A stretch of 6,819 nucleotides of DNA from Elusimicrobia bacterium RIFOXYB2_FULL_49_7 (GTDB taxonomy: Bacteria > Fibrobacterota > OXYB2-FULL-49-7), in NCBI GenBank assembly GCA_001800515.1, contig MGVN01000151.1, forward strand, positions 1 through 6,819. Direction: 5' to 3'. Positions 1 through 5,439 of the stretch are shown piece by piece. The notes beneath the pieces were generated by a model. That model worked only from the letters and a program-made list of their open reading frames with translations. It was not told the origin of the DNA and made no database searches. Position numbers and translations under genes: made by a program. Positions within the stretch are counted from its first letter, which is position 1; each line of letters opens with the position of its first letter.

Positions 1-1
1 A

Positions 2-82
2 GCAGCCCCGGCAGCGGATAAGGGAGGGGCCAAGAAGGATGGAGCGGCCCCGGCAGCAGATAAGGGAGGGGCCAAGAAGGAT
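2..82 (+). repeat. 42-base in-frame tandem repeat encoding the L25 tail
   Basis: Bases 41-82 form a 42-base unit (14 codons) of which bases 2-40 are a nearly exact earlier copy, cut by the window edge. The two copies differ only at silent third positions (GCA/GCG alternation in the alanine codons). A shorter, degenerate third copy (Ala-Ala-Pro-Glu-Lys-Gly) follows at 83-100. More copies may lie upstream of the window. Confidence 0.85.
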
Positions 83-109
83 GCCGCCCCTGAGAAAGGC
101 AAGAAATAA
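2..109 (+). CDS. rplY: Large-subunit ribosomal protein L25 (CTC/TL5 type), C-terminal tail only
   Basis: This is the last 35 codons of a gene that begins before the window, read in the frame that ends at TAA 107-109. The visible protein is a low-complexity Ala/Lys/Gly/Pro tail with the 14-residue unit GAAPAADKGGAKKD, then a degenerate AAPEKGKK end. L25 of the long CTC type binds 5S rRNA and often ends in this kind of Ala/Lys/Glu-rich disordered extension. No folded domain is visible here, so the assignment rests on the tail's style and on position: rplY directly before pth is one of the most common bacterial gene pairs. The stop lies six bases before the pth start, and the TAAGGG around it probably serves as the weak ribosome binding site of pth. 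Another protein with a basic low-complexity end cannot be excluded from the tail alone. Confidence 0.72.
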   Translation, partial: AAPAADKGGAKKDGAAPAADKGGAKKDAAPEKGKK

Positions 110-115
110 GGGTTT

Positions 116-717
116 ATGGACAAGCTCCTGCTTCTGGGTCTCGGTAATCCGGGTAGCGAATATCATCATACGCGTCACAATGCCGGATTTCTGGTTGTTG
201 AGGCCTTGGGAACGGTTCATCACATTGCGCTCAGTAAAAAAAAAGCTTTAATGCGAATGTCGGTAGCGGAGAGATTGCAGGGCGGTCTGTTCTGCTGGCT
301 CAACCGCTGACCTATATGAATGAGAGCGGCCGGGCGGCCCTTTCCCTGATGAGTTATTATCAGGTGACGCCCGACAAGCTGCTGGTGTTCTTTGACGACG
401 CTGATCTTCCTTTGGGCACGATTCGTTTCCGCGATAAGGGCGGAAGCGGGGGGCACAACGGCATCCGTTCGCTGATAGATCATATCGGACCCGATTTCAA
501 CCGGCTCCGAGTAGGTATCGGCAGGCAATTGGCAGGTCGGGAAGGTGCGGTGGAGAGTCCGGGACTGACGTCTCATGTACTCGGCCGCTTTTCACAGGAA
601 GAGAAAGCGTATTTGGAAACAGTTCTTAAACGCGTTGTGACCGGCGTGGAGGAGTTCATTCGGAACGGAATCCAGTCAGCCATGGCGAAATTCAACCAAA
701 CCCCTGCTCGCGAGTGA
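116..717 (+). CDS. pth: Peptidyl-tRNA hydrolase, interrupted by a frameshift at a 9-A run
   Basis: Pth cleaves the ester bond of peptidyl-tRNAs dropped by ribosomes, and the enzyme is usually essential. The first part reads from ATG 116 and shows the GLGNPG motif with Asn11 and the TRHNAG motif with the catalytic His21. At bases 236-244 there is a run of nine A; the original frame then continues only to TGA 308-310, giving 64 residues. The frame that begins AGC at 244 continues the family without a stop: [14 protein letters not shown], then the TYMNESG motif, FFDDADLP with the catalytic Asp, GGSGGHNG with the His-Asn pair, and RLRVGIGR, ending at TGA 715-717. With one extra A (or a -1 slip) the product is 200 residues, close to the 194 of E. 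coli. Both halves are well conserved, so this looks like a sequencing error, a very recent mutation, or a gene rescued by slippage, not an old pseudogene. Confidence 0.93.
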
Positions 718-744
718 ATCGCGGGCCGTACAAACCGGTAGACC

Positions 745-752
745 AAAGGAGG
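745..752 (+). promoter_or_regulatory. Shine-Dalgarno of rpsF, fixing a TTG start
   Basis: AAAGGAGG lies five bases before TTG 758-760. There is no in-frame ATG at the N-terminus, and translation from the TTG gives exactly the short S6 N-terminus (MDYETVLIV), so the non-ATG start is well supported. Confidence 0.85.
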
Positions 753-757
753 CAAAG

Positions 758-1033
758 TTGGACTACGAAACAGTATTGATCGTCGACGGCATGTTGGACG
801 ATCCCACCATCGAGGCCCAAATCGCGAAGGCCGAGGAATTCATCCGATCCAAGGGTGAATTGAAAAATACCACCCGTCTGGGAAAACGGCGGATGGCTTA
901 TACCATCAAGAAGAAGAATTACGGCTATTACGTCGTATTCACGTACCGTGGCGACGGTAAACTGGTCTCTGACATGGAACAGATCTTTCGCTATGATGAA
1001 CAGGTTGTCCGCTATCTGACAACCCGTGCTTGA
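758..1033 (+). CDS. rpsF: Small-subunit ribosomal protein S6
   Basis: S6 is a central-domain protein of the 30S platform that binds 16S rRNA as a pair with S18, whose gene lies two places downstream. The 91 residues show the whole ferredoxin-like fold: an opening strand YETVLIV, a helix with EAQIAKAEEFI, the conserved LGKRRMAYTIKK stretch (about 41-52) that packs on S18, the YYVVFTY strand, and the closing FRYDEQVVRYLTTR (77-90). It stops just after the last strand, without the acidic or glutamate tail seen in E. coli. The start is TTG behind a strong Shine-Dalgarno. The stop, TGA 1031-1033, is 19 bases before the ssb ATG. Confidence 0.96.
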   Translation: MDYETVLIVDGMLDDPTIEAQIAKAEEFIRSKGELKNTTRLGKRRMAYTIKKKNYGYYVVFTYRGDGKLVSDMEQIFRYDEQVVRYLTTRA

Positions 1034-1052
1034 TGGGAAAAGAGGTCTGGTC

Positions 1053-1532
1053 ATGACAGAGAAAAGACTTCCCACCTTGAATCGTGTTTTCATTGTGGGC
1101 AATCTGACGAAAGATCCGGAACTCCGTCATACCAATTCCGGCGTCTCGGTCATTAATTTTCGAATCGCTGCAAGCCGCCGGTTCCGCGATGGTGCGGGTA
1201 ACTGGAAAGAGGAGGTTTGTTATGTGGGCGTGGTTGCCTGGCAACGTCTGGCCGAAGCCTGCCGCGAGTATCTGCTCAAAGGCAGCGCGGTCTTTGTAGA
1301 AGGTGAACTTCAGAGTCGAAGCTGGGAAACCGACGACGGAAACAAACGCAGTATGGTTGAAATTCATGCGCATAAGATTCAGTTTTTAGACCGCCGCGGC
1401 GATTCGGAACGAGAGCATGACGGCGATTCGGAACGAGAGCATGACGGCGATTCGGAGAACGGGGGAGGAGAGTTTCTGCCTTCCGACTTTTCCGGGAATG
1501 AGGACATCAACTTTAACAGAGGTAACTTATGA
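1053..1532 (+). CDS. ssb: Single-stranded DNA-binding protein
   Basis: SSB coats single-stranded DNA in replication, repair and recombination, and recruits partner proteins through its acidic C-terminal tip. The 159 residues contain the OB fold at about 7-113: LNRVFIVGNLTKDPELRHT, then VINFRIAASRRF, WKEEVCYVGVVAWQRLAE, LLKGSAVFVEGEL and the IQFLDRR end. The linker carries two exact GDSEREHD repeats (116-131) and a partial third. Near the end, EDINF (150-154) resembles the DDIPF-type tip, but five residues (NRGNL) follow and Asn replaces the Pro. ATG 1053 is chosen because AGAGG at 1041-1045 sits seven bases upstream and the OB fold begins soon after; an upstream GTG at 1026 would overlap the end of rpsF and add nine unlikely residues. 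The TGA overlaps the rpsR ATG (ATGA), so the two are probably translationally coupled. Confidence 0.95.
   Translation: MTEKRLPTLNRVFIVGNLTKDPELRHTNSGVSVINFRIAASRRFRDGAGNWKEEVCYVGVVAWQRLAEACREYLLKGSAVFVEGELQSRSWETDDGNKRSMVEIHAHKIQFLDRRGDSEREHDGDSEREHDGDSENGGGEFLPSDFSGNEDINFNRGNL
1398..1456 (+). repeat. 24-base in-frame tandem repeat in the ssb linker (2.5 copies)
   Basis: Two identical 24-base units, 1398-1421 and 1422-1445, each encode GDSEREHD. They are followed by the first 11 bases of a third unit (1446-1456). The identity at every base, including silent sites, points to a recent duplication. The length is a multiple of three, so the reading frame is kept. Confidence 0.93.
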
Positions 1533-1759
1533 TCAAACGGATGGACAAACCCAGAAACTGTTTTTTCTGTGAGAATGAGAACGAAAAAATAGATTACAAG
1601 AATGAAAAGCAGATGCAGTATCATGTCGATGAATTGGGTAAAATCGTCGGTCGCAGCCGCACATCGCTCTGTGCGCTTCATCAGCGCCATATGACCACGG
1701 CCATCAAGCGGGCGCGCCATATTGCACTCATTCCTTTTGTCATGGAGAATGTTCGCTGA
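1529..1759 (+). CDS. rpsR: Small-subunit ribosomal protein S18, zinc-ligand (C+) form
   Basis: S18 pairs with S6 on the 30S platform. The 76 residues carry the family core: IDYKN (21-25), LGKIVGRSRTS (36-46) and HQRHMTTAIKRARHIALIPFV (51-71). Cys11 and Cys14 (CFFC), with Cys48 and His51 (CALH) where zinc-free S18 has neither, match the zinc-binding variant known from, for example, mycobacteria. This is inferred from motif spacing. The ATG at 1529 overlaps the ssb stop by four bases, and AGAGG at 1519-1523 inside ssb is the likely ribosome binding site. Its TGA is followed after one base by the next gene. Confidence 0.95.
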   Translation: MIKRMDKPRNCFFCENENEKIDYKNEKQMQYHVDELGKIVGRSRTSLCALHQRHMTTAIKRARHIALIPFVMENVR

Positions 1760-1760
1760 C

Positions 1761-2555
1761 ATGCCCGTTTTTCTGATTGCACTTCCCATTATCGCCCTTT
1801 CCATCAAGGATAAACGGGGTCTGTTCACCGTCGCAATCGCGTTCGGTGCATTGGCGCTGCTTTCCTATTTTGTCGATACCGGATCGCTTGCTTTTTTGCA
1901 GCTCTCGGTAAACGGAGTTGTGTTCGGGCTTCTGTTCGCTTTTTTGTTGCGGCGGAAGGTGTCCGCTTTTACCCTCCTGTCGGTTGGCCTAATACCGGCT
2001 TTGATGGTGCAGCTTTTTTGCGAATTTGATCCAACCTATGGAAAGGCTTATCAGGAAATGCTTACGAAGGGGCTTTCCATTGCGGAACAAACGTTCGGCT
2101 TATCCGGCGTACCGGATGGGATGAGCGTTTTTCATAAACAATATCTGTTTCCGTTGAGTGAACTGGCCGGGCAAGCAATCACCCTTTGGGTGCTTTCTCT
2201 GCTTTTTTCAAAAATGGCGGGCCGGACTCGACCCAGACTGGCGGATATTGATGCCCCGCATGCCTTTGTCTTATTGCTTATCAGTGGATTAGGTCTCGCC
2301 TTTCTGTCCGGCAGGGGCGGGCGCCTCGGAAACTATCTTCTCATGGTTTCCTTTGTGCTCTATGTGATAAACGGTATCTCTGTGGTCCGTCTCTTTTTCA
2401 GTCGCGTCAAAGGGTCTCGATTTTTAGAGGGACTTTTTTACCTTCTGCAGATGGGACTGTTTATGATGCCGTTATTTCTGCTCGGTCTCCTGGAGACCTG
2501 GCTTTCGTTCCGGAAACGGATTTTTAAAATAGCCATGCAAGAATCATCCAATTAA
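1761..2555 (+). CDS. DUF2232 / YybS-type integral membrane protein
   Basis: The product is a 264-residue, very hydrophobic protein with no signal peptidase site and about eight predicted membrane segments (roughly residues 2-15, 21-37, 45-64, 68-86, 130-150, 167-183, 191-212 and 222-247). A soluble loop with charged residues lies at about 88-128. The end, LGLLETWLSFRKRI, fits the G-L-x-D/E-x-W-x-x-F-R-K close typical of DUF2232 (B. subtilis YybS). Members are commonly encoded beside rplI; their function is not established, and I assign none. ATG 1761 lies one base after the rpsR stop and suggests coupling; ATG 1749, inside rpsR, is an alternative adding four residues. GGAG at 1744-1747 is badly spaced for either. 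The final segment ends in a basic stretch, suggesting a cytoplasmic C-terminus. Confidence 0.78.
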   Translation: MPVFLIALPIIALSIKDKRGLFTVAIAFGALALLSYFVDTGSLAFLQLSVNGVVFGLLFAFLLRRKVSAFTLLSVGLIPALMVQLFCEFDPTYGKAYQEMLTKGLSIAEQTFGLSGVPDGMSVFHKQYLFPLSELAGQAITLWVLSLLFSKMAGRTRPRLADIDAPHAFVLLLISGLGLAFLSGRGGRLGNYLLMVSFVLYVINGISVVRLFFSRVKGSRFLEGLFYLLQMGLFMMPLFLLGLLETWLSFRKRIFKIAMQESSN

Positions 2556-2570
2556 ATACAGGAGTGAATT

Positions 2571-3038
2571 ATGGAGGTCATACTACAAAAAGACGTGGAT
2601 CGTCTGGGCAAGGCCTTTGAACTGGTTCAGGTGAAGGATGGGTACGCCCAGAACTTTCTGTTTCCCGGGAAACTGGCTCTCCCGGCCACGGTCGGAAAAA
2701 AACAGCGTATTGAGGCCGACCGTAAGGCTTATGCCAGAAAAAGCGAATCTTTGGCCAAACAGGCGGCTGAAACCGCTAAAAAGTTCGAGGAACTTTCGTT
2801 GACGATTCAGATGAAAGCTGCAGAAGGCGATAAACTGTACGGTTCCGTGACAACACAGGTGCTTTCGGAAAAACTGGCTTTGGCAGGATACTCCATTCCG
2901 AAGCAGGATATTTTGTTGGAAGAACCCATCAAAGCACTGGGTGTTTACTCTGTTAAGGTTAATCTTCACCAGAATGTGACGGCAGAGGTAAAGGTGTGGG
3001 TCGTTAAGGAAGACGCGCCGGAAACGGATAAGGCGTAG
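2571..3038 (+). CDS. rplI: Large-subunit ribosomal protein L9
   Basis: L9 binds domain V of 23S rRNA near the L1 stalk and reaches across the ribosome surface; it affects reading-frame maintenance. At 155 residues it is of normal length with a short acidic tail. The N-domain is clear: MEVILQKDVDRLGKAFELV, then VKDGYAQNFLFPGKLALPAT (21-40). A long charged connecting helix runs to about 75. The C-domain has GDKLYGSVT (86-94), KQDILLEEPIKALGVY (111-126) and a closing strand VTAEVKVWVV. ATG 2571 follows AGGAG (2560-2564) at six bases. It is probably the last gene of the first transcription unit, given the 116-base gap that follows. Confidence 0.96.
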   Translation: MEVILQKDVDRLGKAFELVQVKDGYAQNFLFPGKLALPATVGKKQRIEADRKAYARKSESLAKQAAETAKKFEELSLTIQMKAAEGDKLYGSVTTQVLSEKLALAGYSIPKQDILLEEPIKALGVYSVKVNLHQNVTAEVKVWVVKEDAPETDKA

Positions 3039-3079
3039 TCCTTTTTTGAGCTTTTGTTAAAATGGTTTTAGGGGTGGAA

Positions 3080-3103
3080 GACGCTCTTTTACTTGAGAGC
3101 GTC
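3080..3103 (+). other. Perfect 8-bp hairpin between rplI and ffh
   Basis: GACGCTCT (3080-3087) and AGAGCGTC (3096-3103) are exact reverse complements around an eight-base loop. No T-run follows on either strand, so this is not a standard intrinsic terminator. It may end or stabilise the rplI transcript, or act as an operator, since it overlaps the -35 of the candidate ffh promoter. Confidence 0.6.
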
Positions 3104-3122
3104 CGGAGTATTAACGTATATT
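3093..3122 (+). promoter_or_regulatory. Candidate sigma-70-type promoter for the ffh unit
   Basis: TTGAGA (3093-3098) and TATATT (3117-3122) each match the consensus at five of six positions and are 18 bases apart. They lie 33 bases before the ffh ATG, in the only sizeable gap of the ribosomal part. The -35 falls in the loop and right arm of the hairpin at 3080-3103. This is inferred from motif fit only. Confidence 0.45.
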
Positions 3123-3154
3123 GTATATCTTTATGATTTTCAGGTAGTTAAACA

Positions 3155-4495
3155 ATGTTCAATGCCTTAACAGAACGGCTTGAAGCCGTTTTTAAACAAT
3201 TACGCGGTCATGGGAAGCTGACTGAAGATAATATCCGTGACGCTGTGCGTGATGTTCGACGTGCCCTGCTTGAAGCGGATGTCCATTATAAGGTGGCCAA
3301 GGAATTCACTGCCGCCATAACGGAAAAGGCGGTCGGTGCAGAGGTGTTAAAGAGCATTACGCCTGGGCAACAGATTGTCAAGATTGTTCATGATGAACTC
3401 GTGCATCTTCTGGGCAGCAGCGCCCATGAACTGACCTTTACTGGCAGTACCCCTCATAAAATCATGATGGTGGGGCTCCAAGGATCGGGTAAAACCACCT
3501 TTTCGGCCAAGCTTGCACTCCATTTTCTTAAAAAGGGTCGTCGGCCCCTGTTGGTTGCTGCGGATATCTATCGACCTGCAGCGGTTGAACAGCTTAAGGT
3601 CCTGGGGGCGTCCATTCAGGTGCCGGTATTTTATCGGGAAGGTGCTTCGCCGGCCGAACTTTGCGCGGAGGCATCGGATGCGGCCTTCCACGATAACCGC
3701 GATCTTATCCTGTTCGATACCGCCGGTCGCCTCCATATTGACGAAGAGATGATGCAGGAGCTTGATAATATTGCCTCCCAAGAGAAGCCTAATCATATTC
3801 TTTTTGCTGCGGATGCCATGACCGGCCAGGATGCCGTTACTGCGGCGACCATGTTCAACGCCCGTCTTGACTTTACGGGGGTTGTTCTCACAAAACTCGA
3901 CGGTGATGCGCGCGGTGGAGCGGCTCTTTCAGTGCGTTCCGTTACGGGCAAGCCCATCTGTTTTGTGGGCGTAGGTGAAAAGATGGCCGAGCTTGAGGTC
4001 TTTCATCCGGACCGCATGGCCTCCCGTATTCTCGGTATGGGCGATATTGTTTCTTTGGTCGAAAAAGCGCAGGAAAATATTGACGAGGAAAAAGCGGCCC
4101 AGCTCGAAAAAAAGATAATGAAGTCGCAGTTGACCCTGGAGGATTTTCGGGATCAACTCCAGCAAATCCGAAAAATGGGTTCCTTGCAATCCATTATGGC
4201 CATGATTCCCGGTATGGGAGGCGCCATGAAGGACGGAGAGTTGGATGAGAAGATGTTGGATAGGACCATGGCCATCATCAACAGTATGACAAAGCGGGAG
4301 CGTGTACGCCCGGTCATTCTGAACGGGTCGCGGCGCAAACGGATTGCCCTGGGCAGCGGAACCACGGTAACGGATGTCAACCGGCTCATCAAACAGTTCG
4401 AACAGATGCAGAAAATGATGAAATCCATGGGTAAAATGATGGGAAAAATGAAGCGTATGCCGAATCTCATGGGTCATTTGAATCTTGGCAGATAA
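3155..4495 (+). CDS. ffh: Signal recognition particle GTPase Ffh (SRP54)
   Basis: Ffh with 4.5S RNA recognises signal and membrane-anchor sequences on ribosomes and delivers them to FtsY at the membrane. At 446 residues it is full length. The N-domain helices include GKLTEDNIRDAVRDVRRALLEADV (about 20-43). The G-domain has the P-loop GLQGSGKTT (107-115), DTAGR (188-192) and TKLDGDARGG (246-255). The M-domain starts at about 300 and contains the RNA-binding GSRRKRIALGSGT (391-403), followed by a methionine-rich, flexible end (MQKMMKSMGKMMGKMK) of the kind that lines the signal-binding groove. ATG 3155 gives the standard N-terminus; its only ribosome binding site is a modest AGGT nine bases upstream. 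It leads the second unit, with rpsP following after 27 bases. Confidence 0.98.
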   Translation: MFNALTERLEAVFKQLRGHGKLTEDNIRDAVRDVRRALLEADVHYKVAKEFTAAITEKAVGAEVLKSITPGQQIVKIVHDELVHLLGSSAHELTFTGSTPHKIMMVGLQGSGKTTFSAKLALHFLKKGRRPLLVAADIYRPAAVEQLKVLGASIQVPVFYREGASPAELCAEASDAAFHDNRDLILFDTAGRLHIDEEMMQELDNIASQEKPNHILFAADAMTGQDAVTAATMFNARLDFTGVVLTKLDGDARGGAALSVRSVTGKPICFVGVGEKMAELEVFHPDRMASRILGMGDIVSLVEKAQENIDEEKAAQLEKKIMKSQLTLEDFRDQLQQIRKMGSLQSIMAMIPGMGGAMKDGELDEKMLDRTMAIINSMTKRERVRPVILNGSRRKRIALGSGTTVTDVNRLIKQFEQMQKMMKSMGKMMGKMKRMPNLMGHLNLGR

Positions 4496-4510
4496 GAAAA
4501 ACATATCCAT

Positions 4511-4517
4511 AAGGAGG
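4511..4517 (+). promoter_or_regulatory. Shine-Dalgarno of rpsP, fixing a TTG start
   Basis: AAGGAGG lies five bases before TTG 4523-4525, with the same spacing as at rpsF. There is no ATG near the S16 N-terminus in this frame, so the TTG start is strongly supported. Confidence 0.85.
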
Positions 4518-4522
4518 AAACT

Positions 4523-4879
4523 TTGCTGATACTTCGACTCACTCGAACCGGACGGCGTAATGAGGCTCATTACCGGCTGGCGGCCGTGGATTCTCGCAAC
4601 AAACTTACCGGTGCGGCGCTTGAACTCCTGGGCCATTACGATCCCAAAACCGAGGTGGCCAAGATTGTGTTCAAGGAAGAATCTATCTATGCTTGGCTGA
4701 AAAAAGGAGCTCAACCGACTGAAACGGTCCGTTCTCTCCTGAAGAAGATGGGAATTTGGAAAAAGTGGCTGTTAATGGCTGAAGGCAAAGACGTGAGCAG
4801 TGTAGCGGTCGAGCGCAAGCCTGAAACGAAGAAGCGTCCGAAACGAAATCGCCACGCGAAGAAGGAAGCGGCCGCGTAA
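4523..4879 (+). CDS. rpsP: Small-subunit ribosomal protein S16
   Basis: S16 is an early-binding protein of the 30S body. The N-terminal strand LILRLTRTGRRNEAHYRLAAVDSR (2-25), the GHYDP turn (37-41) and the strongly conserved LKKGAQPTETVRSLLKKMG (59-77) identify it. Two departures stand out: the usual SPRDGR loop after ADSR is replaced by NKLTGA, and the protein runs to 118 residues, with an added region ending in a Lys/Arg-rich tail (about 98-115). Basic tails on S16 occur in several phyla. Translation starts at TTG 4523. It ends at TAA 4877-4879, 27 bases before rimM and in the same frame, so a stop-codon change would join the two. Confidence 0.95.
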   Translation: MLILRLTRTGRRNEAHYRLAAVDSRNKLTGAALELLGHYDPKTEVAKIVFKEESIYAWLKKGAQPTETVRSLLKKMGIWKKWLLMAEGKDVSSVAVERKPETKKRPKRNRHAKKEAAA

Positions 4880-4906
4880 TTCCGGCCAACCCCCTCTTTT
4901 GATCCG

Positions 4907-5434
4907 ATGATGACAGACCCTTCCCGTTTGGTTCCTGTTGGCAAGGTTTTAAAGCCCCAGGGATTGAAAGGAGAGGTCAAGGTGGCTGTGTCGGATGTGA
5001 GGCCCGAAGCGCTATGCGAAGGACATACCCTCACACTCAAACAGGAGGGTGAGTTGAAAACGGTCGAGATTGAAAGAGCTTGGGACAATGGCCGTTTCGC
5101 CTTTCTCAAGTTTAAAGGAGTGGATTCCATCGAACAGGCGGAATCGCTTCGAAATAGTGCGGTTCTTATTCCGGAAGCGGAATACCGTGATTTGGCCGGG
5201 GATCTCTTGGAAAAAAGGTCCCATATCGGTATGACGGTCTTTGATAATCGTGATGGTCGGAAAATGGGGCGGGTGGTTGATATTGAGGAATATCCTACCT
5301 GCGATACGCTGGTCATTGAGCGGGCGGAACAGGAAACGTTGTTAATTCCCATGGTTCCCGGTGTTCTTTTATCCGTAGATAAAGAGGCCGGGAGAATCAT
5401 GATAGACGGGGCGCAGTTGAACGATCTGCTATAA
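4907..5434 (+). CDS. rimM: 16S rRNA processing and 30S maturation factor RimM
   Basis: RimM binds S19 and assists assembly of the 30S head. The 175 residues show the N-terminal RimM barrel (about 8-92: VPVGKVLKPQGLKGEVKV, FAFLKFKGVDSIEQAESLRN, AVLIPEAE), then a PRC-barrel domain (about 100-172) with IGMTVFDNRDGRKMGRVVDI, CDTLVIE, TLLIPMVPGVLLSVD and AGRIMI. Two adjacent ATG codons (4907 and 4910) precede the conserved start, and no Shine-Dalgarno is visible before either, so initiation may depend on coupling to rpsP. The short KH-domain gene (khpA) often found between rpsP and rimM is absent: only 27 bases separate them. The trmD ATG follows the stop after five bases, the usual partner order. 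Confidence 0.93.
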   Translation: MMTDPSRLVPVGKVLKPQGLKGEVKVAVSDVRPEALCEGHTLTLKQEGELKTVEIERAWDNGRFAFLKFKGVDSIEQAESLRNSAVLIPEAEYRDLAGDLLEKRSHIGMTVFDNRDGRKMGRVVDIEEYPTCDTLVIERAEQETLLIPMVPGVLLSVDKEAGRIMIDGAQLNDLL

Positions 5435-5439
5435 GCGTT

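Noticed and set aside
39..251. A 70-codon plus-strand frame across the rplY end and the pth start.
   Set aside because: It overlaps two better-supported frames, begins inside the L25 tail repeat and has no family resemblance.
1026..1052. A GTG start at 1026 for ssb.
   Set aside because: It would overlap the rpsF end and add nine residues before the conserved fold, whereas ATG 1053 has AGAGG at a proper distance.
3080..3103. Calling the hairpin a rho-independent terminator of rplI.
   Set aside because: No run of T follows the right arm (CGGAGTATTAACG), and none follows on the opposite strand either.
3929..4714. A 261-codon minus-strand frame over the ffh 3' half and rpsP.
   Set aside because: It is antisense to conserved Ffh and S16 sequence, with a His/Phe-rich composition typical of antisense translation and no plausible start signal.
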